Source: Scatosoma sp045655705 (GTDB lineage Bacteria; Bacillota; Clostridia; Christensenellales; Borkfalkiaceae). From it: a stretch of 64,000 nucleotides of DNA. The position numbers were made by a program, and so were the translations under genes. Positions 32,914 through 40,986 of the stretch are shown here, piece by piece. The notes below the pieces were generated by a model. That model saw only the letters and a list, made by a program, of their open reading frames with translations. It made no database searches and was not told where the DNA came from. Location of the stretch: assembly GCA_045655705.1 (NCBI GenBank), contig JAZOPU010000119.1, forward strand, positions 1 to 64,000. Direction: 5' to 3'. Within the stretch, counting starts at the first letter, position 1, and each line of letters starts with the position of its first letter.

Positions 32914-34107
32914 ATGAGTATGAATTTGCTAGCTAATATCGGCGAAATTTTCTTGAATTTATGGAAATCGTCGGGTATTGCAAACGGATCGTGGCAAAAC
33001 TACGTAATGATTTTGATTTCTTTCGTTTTGTTCTATTTAGCAATCGTAAAGAAATTCGAGCCACTTTTGCTTTTGCCGATTGCGTTCGGTATGTTTTTAA
33101 TCAATCTCCCCGGCGCATACGACGTGCTTTGGGGAACGTATAAAGAAGGCGTGGCGCATACCTACGAAAACGTGGAGAATAGAGGTCTTTTGTGGTATTT
33201 ATTCTTCGGCGTTCAAAACGTTATTTATCCGCCGCTTATCTTCCTGGGTATCGGTGCAATGACGGACTTTGGTCCGCTTATCTCCAACCCCAAGAGTATG
33301 CTTATCGGCGCCGCGGCGCAGTTTGGTATTTTCTTAACGCTTATCGGCGCGGTCGTGCTTGGTTTTGACCTTGCGGCGGCTTGTTCGATTGCGATTATCG
33401 GCGGTGCGGACGGCCCTACGGCGATTTACGTTACGCAAAGCCTTGCGAAATTTACCGATAAAGATCTCTTGTCGGCGATTGCGATTGCAGCGTATTCGTA
33501 TATGGCGCTCATTCCAATCATTCAAAAACCGCTTATGCGTTTGCTCGTGCCTAAAAAGGAACGCGCGATCAAAATGAAACCGCTTCGCACGGTAAGTAAG
33601 CTGGAAAAGATTATTTTCCCGATTGTCGTAACGCTCGTCGTTGGTTGCTTATTGCCCGATGCTGTTCCGCTTTTGGGTATGCTTATGCTTGGTAATTTGC
33701 TTAAAGAATCGGGTGTTTGCGACAGACTTTCCTCGCAAGCGCAAAACGGGCTTATGAACACGATCACCATCTTCCTTGGTATATCCGTTGGTTGCAAGGC
33801 ATACGGCGGTACGTTCTTGCAAGTGGAAACGCTTATGATTATCGGTTTAGGGCTTGTTGCATTCTGTTTCGGTACGGTGGGCGGTCTTTTGATGGGGCGT
33901 CTTATGTGCAAACTTTCCAAGGGTAAGATTAACCCGTTGATCGGTAGTGCGGGTGTATCCGCAGTGCCCATGGCGGCAAGAATCTCCGAAGACGTCGGAC
34001 GCGAAGAAGATCCTAGTAATCACTTGTTAATGCACGCAATGGGACCTAACGTTGCAGGCGTTATCGGCTCGGCAATAGCAGCAGGATTCCTGCTTTCACT
34101 CTTCTAA
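32914..34107 (+). CDS. oadB: Sodium-translocating decarboxylase beta subunit (OadB/MmdB/GcdB)
   Basis: Integral membrane subunit that decarboxylates carboxybiotin and pumps sodium ions outward. Around nine to eleven hydrophobic helices; the conserved sodium-site segment IIGGADGPTAIYVTQSLA (Asp of the DGPT motif) and GVSAVPMAARISEDVG near the C-terminus are intact, as is NHLLMHAMGPNVAGVIGSA. 397 residues, normal. Its presence means the complex conserves energy as a sodium gradient rather than acting only as a soluble transcarboxylase. Confidence 0.95.
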   Translation: MSMNLLANIGEIFLNLWKSSGIANGSWQNYVMILISFVLFYLAIVKKFEPLLLLPIAFGMFLINLPGAYDVLWGTYKEGVAHTYENVENRGLLWYLFFGVQNVIYPPLIFLGIGAMTDFGPLISNPKSMLIGAAAQFGIFLTLIGAVVLGFDLAAACSIAIIGGADGPTAIYVTQSLAKFTDKDLLSAIAIAAYSYMALIPIIQKPLMRLLVPKKERAIKMKPLRTVSKLEKIIFPIVVTLVVGCLLPDAVPLLGMLMLGNLLKESGVCDRLSSQAQNGLMNTITIFLGISVGCKAYGGTFLQVETLMIIGLGLVAFCFGTVGGLLMGRLMCKLSKGKINPLIGSAGVSAVPMAARISEDVGREEDPSNHLLMHAMGPNVAGVIGSAIAAGFLLSLF

Positions 34108-34123
34108 ATTGAGGTAAAAAACT

Positions 34124-35557
34124 ATGGAAATGAAATTTGAAAACAAGAAAGTAATGCTTACGGAAACCATTTTGCGTGACGCACACCAATCGCAAGCGGC
34201 GACCCGTATGAAAATCGAAGAAATGTTGCCTGTTTTGGAACAGCTTGACGAAATCGGCTACTATTCCATTGAAGCGTGGGGCGGGGCGACGTTCGACTCC
34301 TGTTTACGCTACTTAAACGAAGACCCTTGGGAACGTTTGAGAACGCTTAAAGCGCATCTCAAAACCCCCATTCAAATGCTTTTGAGAGGTCAAAACCTGC
34401 TTGGCTATCGTCATTATGCGGACGACGTCGTTGAAAAATTCGTGGCAAAATCCATCGAAAACGGCGTGGGCGTTATCCGTGTATTCGACGCGTTGAACGA
34501 TCCGAGAAACTTGGAAGTTTCTATGAAAGCGATCAAAAAATACGGCGGTGTATGCGAAGCGACCATTTGCTATACCAGCGCGGTCGTGGACGGAAAAGAA
34601 GTATTCACCAACGAGTATTTCGTTGATCTTGCAAAACAGCTTGAAGAGCGTGGCGCGGACAACATTTGCTTGAAAGATATGGCGAACCTTTTATTGCCGT
34701 TCAAAGCTTACGAGCTTGTTAAGGCGTTAAAATCGGCGTTAAAGCCCACCACGAAGTTGCACTTGCATACGCATAACACGACGGGTACGGGTGATATGGT
34801 ATACCTTATGGCGATTTTAGCGGGCGTTGATATCGTGGACACGGCGCTTTCTCCGCTTGGTAACGGTACTTCCCAACCCGCAACCGAACCGCTCGTTGCT
34901 ACCTTGCAAGGTACGCCTTATGATACGGGCATTGATATCAATCAGCTTTTGCCTATCGTTAAACACTTCAAGGGTGTTGAAAAACGTTTGAAAGACGACA
35001 AGATTCTTAATCAAAAATCCAAAGAAATCGACGTAAATACGCTTTTGTATCAAGTTCCCGGCGGTATGCTTTCCAACCTTATCAATCAGCTTGAAAAAGC
35101 AGGGAAAGCGGATAAGCTTATGGAATGTCTTGCGGAAGTTCCCAACGTTCGTAAAGATTGCGGTTATCCGCCACTCGTTACGCCTTCTTCCCAAATCGTC
35201 GGAACGCAAGCCGTTCTCAACGTGGTTATGGGCGAACGCTATAAAATGGTTACCAAAGAAACGAAAGACTTGTTTGCGGGTAAATACGGCTCGTTGTCTA
35301 TGCCTTTAAATGAAGAAGTAGCAAAGAAAGTGCTTGGCGACACAGAAAGAATTACTTGCCGTCCTGCCGATCTTCTGAAACCTGAATACGAAGACATTAA
35401 AAAGAAAGTTGTCGAACTTGGCTACTACGAAAAAGAAGAAGACGTTCTTTCCTATGCCGTGTTTGAACAGGTTGCCGAAAACTTCTTCAAATGGAGAGAA
35501 GCCCAAAAGCAAGGCATTGATAGAGATATGGCAAAAACGGGCGTATATCCCGTATAA
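34124..35557 (+). CDS. oadA: Oxaloacetate decarboxylase alpha subunit, carboxyltransferase part (5S-like)
   Basis: TIM-barrel carboxyltransferase exchanging CO2 between oxaloacetate/pyruvate and biotin. Shows ETILRDAHQS at the N-terminus (metal Asp), the carboxylated-lysine motif NICLKDMANLL and the metal-binding LHLHTHNTTG, then the conserved PYDTGID and LPPG-type C-terminal barrel extension. 477 residues and no biotinyl domain; the separate carrier at 32492-32893 supplies it, as in the 5S transcarboxylase subunit. Last gene of the operon, followed by a hairpin at 35600-35626. Confidence 0.93.
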   Translation: MEMKFENKKVMLTETILRDAHQSQAATRMKIEEMLPVLEQLDEIGYYSIEAWGGATFDSCLRYLNEDPWERLRTLKAHLKTPIQMLLRGQNLLGYRHYADDVVEKFVAKSIENGVGVIRVFDALNDPRNLEVSMKAIKKYGGVCEATICYTSAVVDGKEVFTNEYFVDLAKQLEERGADNICLKDMANLLLPFKAYELVKALKSALKPTTKLHLHTHNTTGTGDMVYLMAILAGVDIVDTALSPLGNGTSQPATEPLVATLQGTPYDTGIDINQLLPIVKHFKGVEKRLKDDKILNQKSKEIDVNTLLYQVPGGMLSNLINQLEKAGKADKLMECLAEVPNVRKDCGYPPLVTPSSQIVGTQAVLNVVMGERYKMVTKETKDLFAGKYGSLSMPLNEEVAKKVLGDTERITCRPADLLKPEYEDIKKKVVELGYYEKEEDVLSYAVFEQVAENFFKWREAQKQGIDRDMAKTGVYPV

Positions 35558-35573
35558 TTGCAATGGAATATCT

Positions 35574-35674
35574 GTGAAACATTTTCCGTGAAACTTAACA
35601 CGCAACCGACGGATAGTCGGTTGCGTAACTTTATATAAAGAAAAATGGATCTTGTGAAACTTTTATTGTGAAAC
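35574..35674 (+). repeat. Two pairs of GTGAAAC repeats flanking the operon terminator
   Basis: GTGAAAC occurs at 35574, 35588, 35654 and 35668: two pairs, each with 14-base spacing, 80 bases apart, on either side of the hairpin at 35600-35626. Confidence 0.5.
35600..35626 (+). terminator. Hairpin after oadA
   Basis: An 11-bp stem (ACGCAACCGAC / GTCGGTTGCGT) with a five-base loop; the following tract AACTTTATATA is only moderately T-rich. Confidence 0.65.
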
Positions 35675-35729
35675 AATAAGATAAGAGATTTATAATGGGA
35701 ATTGGAGCGGCTATTTTTAAGGAGAGCTT

Positions 35730-36971
35730 ATGAAAAGAGTGGGTGTAATCGGCGGTGGTGCCGCAGGTTTAATGGCGGCATACGCGGCAGGATTAAAAGG
35801 ACATCAGGTAACGCTGATTGAAAAAAATGAAAAGCTTGGTAAAAAAATTTATATTACAGGTAAGGGTAGATGTAATTTTACTAACGACGTTTCACCCGAA
35901 GAATTTTTGCAAAACGTAGTGCGCGGAGAACGCTTTTTGCGTGGCGCAATCTATTCTTTCCCGCCGCAAAAAAGCATAGAGTTCTTTGAAAACAACGGAT
36001 TATCAGTGAAAATTGAACGCGGAAACCGCGCGTTTCCCGTGTCCGATCATGCAAGCGACGTAACCAAAACTTTGGAAAAAGCCTGTAAATCCGTAGGGGT
36101 GACTATTCTTTTGAATGAAAAAGTTACGAATATTACTTATACTACGCGTGACATAATACCTATGTGTGACATAGTACAAGTGAAAACGGATAAAAATTCT
36201 TATCTTTTCGACGTAGTTATCGTTGCAACGGGCGGAATAAGCTATCCGTCGACGGGTTCAACGGGGGACGGGTATACTTTTGCGAAGAATACGGGGCATA
36301 AAGTAACCGATTTAAAGACGGGACTTTGTGGGGTCAATCTTGAAGGGAACGTACATGCGTCGTTGCAGGGGTTGGCTTTAAAAAACGTCGTTTTTTCGAT
36401 AAAAAACGGTCAAAAAACGGTATTTAATGAAATGGGGGAATTGTTGTTCACGCATTTTGGTATTTCAGGACCGTTGGTTTTAACGGCAAGTTCGCTTATC
36501 AATCGTTTGCCCGTTTCTTCTTTGCAAGCCGTTATTGATTTAAAACCTGCATTAGACGAACAAACTTTGGATAAACGCTTACTTCGTGATTTTGAAAAGT
36601 ATAAAAACAAGCAAATTTCCAATGCATTATGCGAATTATTACCGCAAAAACTCATTGCAAGCGTATTGCTCCTTGCTGGTATTCCAGAAAAAAAGAACGT
36701 GAACGTATTAACCAAAGCGGAACGTGTACAAATCGTTTACATTTTAAAAAATTTCCCCGTAAAAATCAAGAGTTTGCGTGGTTTTGAAGAAGCGATTATC
36801 ACTTCGGGGGGAATAGATCTTTCGGAAATCAATCCCAAAACCATGGCAAGTAAAAAAATCCCTGCGCTTAAATTTTGCGGAGAGGTTTTAGACGTGGACG
36901 CCTTTACGGGCGGATTTAATATGCAAATTGCCTTTTCCACGGGTTTTGCGGCAGGAAATACGATTGAATAA
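35730..36971 (+). CDS. BaiN/HI0933-family NAD(P)/FAD-dependent oxidoreductase
   Basis: Flavoprotein of the HI0933/YhiN group. FAD motif VIGGGAAGLMAAYAA near residue 5, EKNEKLGKKIYITGKGRCNFTN, VIVATGGISYPSTGSTGDGY, and a C-terminal CGEVLDVDAFTGGFNMQIA-like segment. 413 residues. AAGGAGAG precedes the ATG. Substrate is unknown for most members. A palindromic element at 36143-36173 lies within the gene and encodes the loop around residues 138-149, which by eye seems several residues longer than in E. coli YhiN. Confidence 0.9.
   Translation: MKRVGVIGGGAAGLMAAYAAGLKGHQVTLIEKNEKLGKKIYITGKGRCNFTNDVSPEEFLQNVVRGERFLRGAIYSFPPQKSIEFFENNGLSVKIERGNRAFPVSDHASDVTKTLEKACKSVGVTILLNEKVTNITYTTRDIIPMCDIVQVKTDKNSYLFDVVIVATGGISYPSTGSTGDGYTFAKNTGHKVTDLKTGLCGVNLEGNVHASLQGLALKNVVFSIKNGQKTVFNEMGELLFTHFGISGPLVLTASSLINRLPVSSLQAVIDLKPALDEQTLDKRLLRDFEKYKNKQISNALCELLPQKLIASVLLLAGIPEKKNVNVLTKAERVQIVYILKNFPVKIKSLRGFEEAIITSGGIDLSEINPKTMASKKIPALKFCGEVLDVDAFTGGFNMQIAFSTGFAAGNTIE
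36143..36173 (+). repeat. Palindromic element inside a coding sequence, copy 2
   Basis: Arms 36143-36155 and 36161-36173 around the same ATACC centre as the element at 9144-9174; 24 of 31 bases match, including 15 in a row. It is in frame and adds no stop. Confidence 0.5.
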
Positions 36972-37002
36972 ATAAAAAAGATATACAAATACCTTGAAAA
37001 AC

Positions 37003-37031
37003 TTGACGATTTTTCAAAATTTTACTATAAT
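37003..37031 (+). promoter_or_regulatory. Sigma-A promoter for the AroH-Cmk fusion operon
   Basis: TTGACG (37003-37008), 17-bp spacer, TATAAT (37026-37031); expected start near 37038, ahead of GGAG and the ATG at 37065. Confidence 0.8.
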
Positions 37032-37064
37032 AGTAAAGTGATAAAACAAAAAATGGAGAAATCT

Positions 37065-38078
37065 ATGACGATTATTCGCGGTGCAACGACGATAGAAAAA
37101 GACGGAAAACAAGAGATAACGCTTGCCGTAAAAGATATGTTAGACGGGATTTTTACCGAAAACGCATTACAAAAAACGGAAGTTCGCGGTTTCTTGTTTT
37201 CGCTTACGACGGATATTCATAGCTATCATCCCGCAAAAGCGGCAAGAGAATGCGGATATGATTTTGCACCGTTGTTTGCGGCGATTGAACCGGAGATTGA
37301 CGGTGCGTTAAAGCTTTGTATCCGTTTGATGCTGTTTACGGAATTATCCGATAACCGCATGGTAAAGCATATATATCAAAAGGGGGCTAAAATTTTGCGA
37401 CAAGACATTTCGGGAATATATAATATTGCGCTGGACGGACCTGCGGGCAGCGGAAAAAGTACTGTGGCAAAGATTCTTGCTAGCGATTATAACATTTTAT
37501 ATTTAGACACAGGCGCGATGTACCGCGCTTGCGGGCTTAAAGCCTTGCGAATGGGCGTGGATACCAAAGACGGCGAAGCGATTGAAAAAATATTACCCAC
37601 TTTAAACGTGAAAGTGGAATATAAAGACGGCACGCAACGTACGTTGCTCGACGGGGAAGACGTATCCCTTGCTATTCGCGAGAACGCCGTTTCTATGGCT
37701 GCATCCAACGTTTCTGCGCATCCTTGCGTGCGTATTAAAATGGTAGAGATGCAAAGAGAGATTGCAAAAAATATGTCGTGCGTTTTAGACGGTCGGGATA
37801 TCGGCTCGACGGTTTTGCCTGACGCTAAATATAAATTCTTTATTACGGCGGATAGTAAAGTCCGCGCAACGCGCCGTTATAAAGAACTGCTTGCCCGCGG
37901 AGAAAACGTGGACTTTGATACGTTGCACGCGGAAATCGTTGCAAGAGATAAGCAAGATAGCGAACGGGAGTTTTCCCCGTTAAAACGCGCAGACGACGCG
38001 ATCCTTATCGATACGTCTGATATGTCGATTGAGCAAGTGATACGCGAGATTAAATCACAAATTCAGTCAAAAATATAA
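37065..38078 (+). CDS. cmk: Fusion of AroH-type chorismate mutase and (d)CMP kinase
   Basis: Residues 1 to about 115 match monofunctional AroH chorismate mutase (chorismate to prephenate), with residues equivalent to the Bacillus active site conserved: Arg5, Arg61, Glu75, Arg87 and Tyr104; the position equivalent to Bacillus Cys75 is Ala72. Residues about 118-337 are cytidylate kinase: P-loop LDGPAGSGKST (125-133), DTGAMYRA and DGRDIGSTVLPDA, phosphorylating CMP/dCMP. 337 residues from ATG 37065, which has GGAG upstream; earlier in-frame starts fall at the predicted transcription start. Followed by plsC and ispH-rpsA, the usual cmk neighbourhood. Confidence 0.9.
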   Translation: MTIIRGATTIEKDGKQEITLAVKDMLDGIFTENALQKTEVRGFLFSLTTDIHSYHPAKAARECGYDFAPLFAAIEPEIDGALKLCIRLMLFTELSDNRMVKHIYQKGAKILRQDISGIYNIALDGPAGSGKSTVAKILASDYNILYLDTGAMYRACGLKALRMGVDTKDGEAIEKILPTLNVKVEYKDGTQRTLLDGEDVSLAIRENAVSMAASNVSAHPCVRIKMVEMQREIAKNMSCVLDGRDIGSTVLPDAKYKFFITADSKVRATRRYKELLARGENVDFDTLHAEIVARDKQDSEREFSPLKRADDAILIDTSDMSIEQVIREIKSQIQSKI

Positions 38079-38089
38079 GGTATTAACCA

Positions 38090-38779
38090 ATGAAAGATAA
38101 GAAAGCGAAAAAAAATAAACCTATCACCGTAAAAGCGACGAAAAAGGGAAAGCATATCATTCCTTTTCTAAATTTCCTACGGATTATTTTTATCCCGTGG
38201 TATTTTTTAGTTAAACCGTTCCGTTATTTTGGTAACCGCAAGGTTAAGGACGGGGCTTGCGTGTACGTAGTCAACCATTACACGCTTTTCGACGCGGTTT
38301 ATCCCGCTGCCACCACTTGGGAAGGTGTTCACTACGTTGCCAAACGCGAAGTCGTAGACGCACCGATTATGGGTGCGATTGCACGCGGTGTTAAGGTTAT
38401 TCCCGTCAATCGTGACGGCAACGACGTACGCGGACTTTTGGATTGTTTTAAATGCTTAAAAAACGGCGAAAAAATCGTTATTTTCCCCGAAGGGACACGC
38501 AATAAAACAAGCGAAGATATGCTCGCGTTTAAACATGGCGCGGCGATTATGGCAATCCGCACGAAAACGCCGATTATTCCACTCGTCATTTATAGCAAGC
38601 CCAAATTTTTCCGTTGCACGCATATTTTGATTGGCGAGCCGTTTGAATTGCAAGAATATTACGATCGTAAGCTCACAAACGAAGAAATGGACGAAGCGGA
38701 TAAGAAAATTCGCGAGTTAATGCTGAAAATGAAAGCCGAGCATAAAGAATATTTGCAAAACAAAAAGAGAAAAAAATAA
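38090..38779 (+). CDS. plsC: 1-acyl-sn-glycerol-3-phosphate acyltransferase
   Basis: Makes phosphatidic acid by acylating lysophosphatidate at the membrane. The NHx4D motif is VNHYTLFDA and the substrate motif is FPEGTRNK; a hydrophobic segment at about residues 25-45 (FLNFLRIIFIPWYFLV) anchors it. Both termini are lysine-rich. 229 residues, normal. It sits 11 bases after the fusion gene and 3 bases before ispH-rpsA, an operon arrangement common in Clostridia. Confidence 0.94.
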   Translation: MKDKKAKKNKPITVKATKKGKHIIPFLNFLRIIFIPWYFLVKPFRYFGNRKVKDGACVYVVNHYTLFDAVYPAATTWEGVHYVAKREVVDAPIMGAIARGVKVIPVNRDGNDVRGLLDCFKCLKNGEKIVIFPEGTRNKTSEDMLAFKHGAAIMAIRTKTPIIPLVIYSKPKFFRCTHILIGEPFELQEYYDRKLTNEEMDEADKKIRELMLKMKAEHKEYLQNKKRKK

Positions 38780-38782
38780 TTT

Positions 38783-40858
38783 ATGGAATTTGTCATTGCT
38801 AAAAGCGGGGGATTTTGTCGGGGGGTGGAAAAAGCCGTCCACACCGCACTTTCCATTCAGCCCGATAATACCTATATTTTCGGGGAGATCATACACAATC
38901 CGAGCGTCGTATCGAAAATCACGGCGCGGGGGATTGTTACGGTAGAAAACTTGGAAGACGTTCCGCAAAATTCGACTTTGATTATCCGTTCCCACGGCGT
39001 GGGGGAAGCGGTGTATGCGGAATGTGCGCGTCGGAATATTCGGGTGGTGGATTGTACGTGCGAGTTCGTTCGCCGCACGCAAAAAATAATTCGTGATAAA
39101 TATCGAGCAGGAAAAGCGATTGTGATTGTTGGGGAAAAGACGCACCCAGAGGTTATCGGCTTAAACGGTTGGTGTGATGGGACTGCCTACGTTTTTTCTT
39201 CGGAAAACGAAGATTTTTCAATTTTACCCCAAAAAGAGTGCTGTGTAGTCGCGCAAACGACCTATTCAAAGGAAAAATTTGAAAAAATTATAAAAAATCT
39301 TACCAATACAAGGGGAAAAACAGTTGAAGTTTTTCAAACAATTTGCTATACTACTATAGGACGGCAAAATGAAGCAAGCGAAATTGCGCGCCAATGTGAC
39401 GCTGTGCTTGTAATCGGTGGGCTGAATAGTAGTAATACCAATAAGCTCTACGATATTTGCAAAGCGCATTGTGCAAACGTATTTCGATTGTCGAGTGCTG
39501 CCGATCTGCAATATAAAACAATCAAAAGATTTAAAAAGGTAGGCATTGTTACGGGTGCAAGCACCCCTAACGCGGAAACTCAGGAGGTTCTCTTAAAAAT
39601 GGAAATGGAAACAGAAGCAAAGGCAACGATGGAAGAAGTTGTTGCGAACATGGACTCTCAACCGAGATTTAGAAAAGGTCAACTTATCACGGCCACGATT
39701 TCTTCGGCTGACGACACGGGCGTTCAAGTATTACTTCCCAACACGAAAAAAGAAGTAATGCTCGATAAGGATGAAGTAGATTGCGAAGTGTATAACAAAG
39801 AAGACTTCGCTTCAAAAACGGGGGATGAAATTGAACTTATGGTAATCGCAGTAACCCCTCGCGTAGTTCTTTCTCAAAAGCAAATCAAGGCTGTGAAAGA
39901 AGAAGAAGCTATGATCGCGCAAATCCAATCGGGTAAAGATTTTGAAGTCGTATGTACGGGTAGCAATAAGGGCGGTTTGACCGCACAACTTGGCTCGTAT
40001 ACGGTTTTCGTTCCCGCTCGCGAGATTCGTCCTGGATACGTAAAAGAGCTTGAAAAATACGTAGGCAAGAAATTGCGTTTGCGTTTGCTTGAACTTAAAT
40101 CGGAAAGAAGAAAAGAAATCATTGCTTCTCAACGCGTAATTCTCGAAGAAGAAAGAGCGGCAAAAGAAGCTGCAAAAGCGGCAAAAGAAGCGGCGTTCTT
40201 CGCATCTATCAACGTTGACGACGTTGTGGAAGGTAAAGTGGAAAGAATTACGTCTTTTGGTGCGTTCGTTTCCGTAAACGGTTTTGATTGCCTTGCACAC
40301 GTTTCCGATTTGTCTTGGACTGGCGTGAAGTCGGTTGCGGACGTTTTGGAAATCGGTCAAAAGTATGAATTTAAAGTGCTTAAAATCGACGAAGAAGCAA
40401 AGAAAGTTTCCATCGGTTATAAACAGCTTCAACCCCAACCTTGGGATCTTGCTGCGGAAAAATACGCTGAAGGTGACGTTATCCACGGTAAGGTGGTAAG
40501 AATCGTGCCTTTCGGTGCATTCGTTGAAGTGGAAAAAGGTATCGACGGTTTGGTACACGTTTCTCAAATTTCGCACGAATTCTTGGAAAACCCGACCACC
40601 GTTTTGTCGATTGGTCAAGAAATCGACGCGAAAATTCTCAAACTCGATCCCGAAGAAAGAAAGATGACGCTTTCTATCAAAGCGCTTGAACCCAAGCCTG
40701 AAAACGTGGAAAGAAAACCCAGAGCGAAAGCGGAAGAGGGCGAAGTGAAAGAAAAAGGCAAGAAAGCAAAAGCGGCGAAACCCGTTGACGACGTAACCGA
40801 ATGGAGCGAAAGCGATGGTCAAGGCGCATCTATTGCTGATTTGCTTAATTTGAAATAA
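38783..40858 (+). CDS. ispH: IspH fused to ribosomal protein S1 domains
   Basis: Residues 1 to about 280 are 4-hydroxy-3-methylbut-2-enyl diphosphate reductase, the last MEP-pathway enzyme, with [4Fe-4S] cysteines in GGFCRGVEKA (Cys12), VVDCTCEF and TICYTTIG and the SSNTNKL motif. Residues about 310-690 hold four S1 RNA-binding repeats, the last two (EGKVERITSFGAFVSV; HGKVVRIVPFGAFVEV) strongest, separated by a charged Ala/Lys/Glu helix. 691 residues. This fusion is known in Clostridia and probably serves as the only S1-like protein. Dxs and IspA of the same pathway are at 49165-51782. Confidence 0.95.
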   Translation: MEFVIAKSGGFCRGVEKAVHTALSIQPDNTYIFGEIIHNPSVVSKITARGIVTVENLEDVPQNSTLIIRSHGVGEAVYAECARRNIRVVDCTCEFVRRTQKIIRDKYRAGKAIVIVGEKTHPEVIGLNGWCDGTAYVFSSENEDFSILPQKECCVVAQTTYSKEKFEKIIKNLTNTRGKTVEVFQTICYTTIGRQNEASEIARQCDAVLVIGGLNSSNTNKLYDICKAHCANVFRLSSAADLQYKTIKRFKKVGIVTGASTPNAETQEVLLKMEMETEAKATMEEVVANMDSQPRFRKGQLITATISSADDTGVQVLLPNTKKEVMLDKDEVDCEVYNKEDFASKTGDEIELMVIAVTPRVVLSQKQIKAVKEEEAMIAQIQSGKDFEVVCTGSNKGGLTAQLGSYTVFVPAREIRPGYVKELEKYVGKKLRLRLLELKSERRKEIIASQRVILEEERAAKEAAKAAKEAAFFASINVDDVVEGKVERITSFGAFVSVNGFDCLAHVSDLSWTGVKSVADVLEIGQKYEFKVLKIDEEAKKVSIGYKQLQPQPWDLAAEKYAEGDVIHGKVVRIVPFGAFVEVEKGIDGLVHVSQISHEFLENPTTVLSIGQEIDAKILKLDPEERKMTLSIKALEPKPENVERKPRAKAEEGEVKEKGKKAKAAKPVDDVTEWSESDGQGASIADLLNLK

Positions 40859-40896
40859 TACTCCTGATTTTTTCTATAAATAATACCAAAAAATAT

Positions 40897-40936
40897 AAAA
40901 AGTCTGCTTAATTTACGATTAAAAGCAGGCTTTTTT
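40897..40936 (+). terminator. Terminator after ispH-rpsA
   Basis: Hairpin AAAAAGTCTGCTT with AAGCAGGCTTTTTT (one G-U), followed by a T run. Confidence 0.8.
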
Positions 40937-40986
40937 GTTTATATATAAGTATTGAAATTATACAGCTTACCAAAGGAGATATAACA

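Noticed and set aside
39812..40822. 336-codon open frame on the minus strand
   Set aside because: It lies opposite the S1 domains of ispH-rpsA; its product is rich in Phe/Arg/His repeats that mirror Lys/Glu codons, with no start signal or recognisable domain.
38783..40858. IspH-S1 fusion as a novelty
   Set aside because: The arrangement is already known in Clostridia; kept only as an annotated feature.
40861..40986. CIRCE-type or other heat-shock operator before htpG
   Set aside because: The only inverted repeat there is the terminator of the preceding gene.
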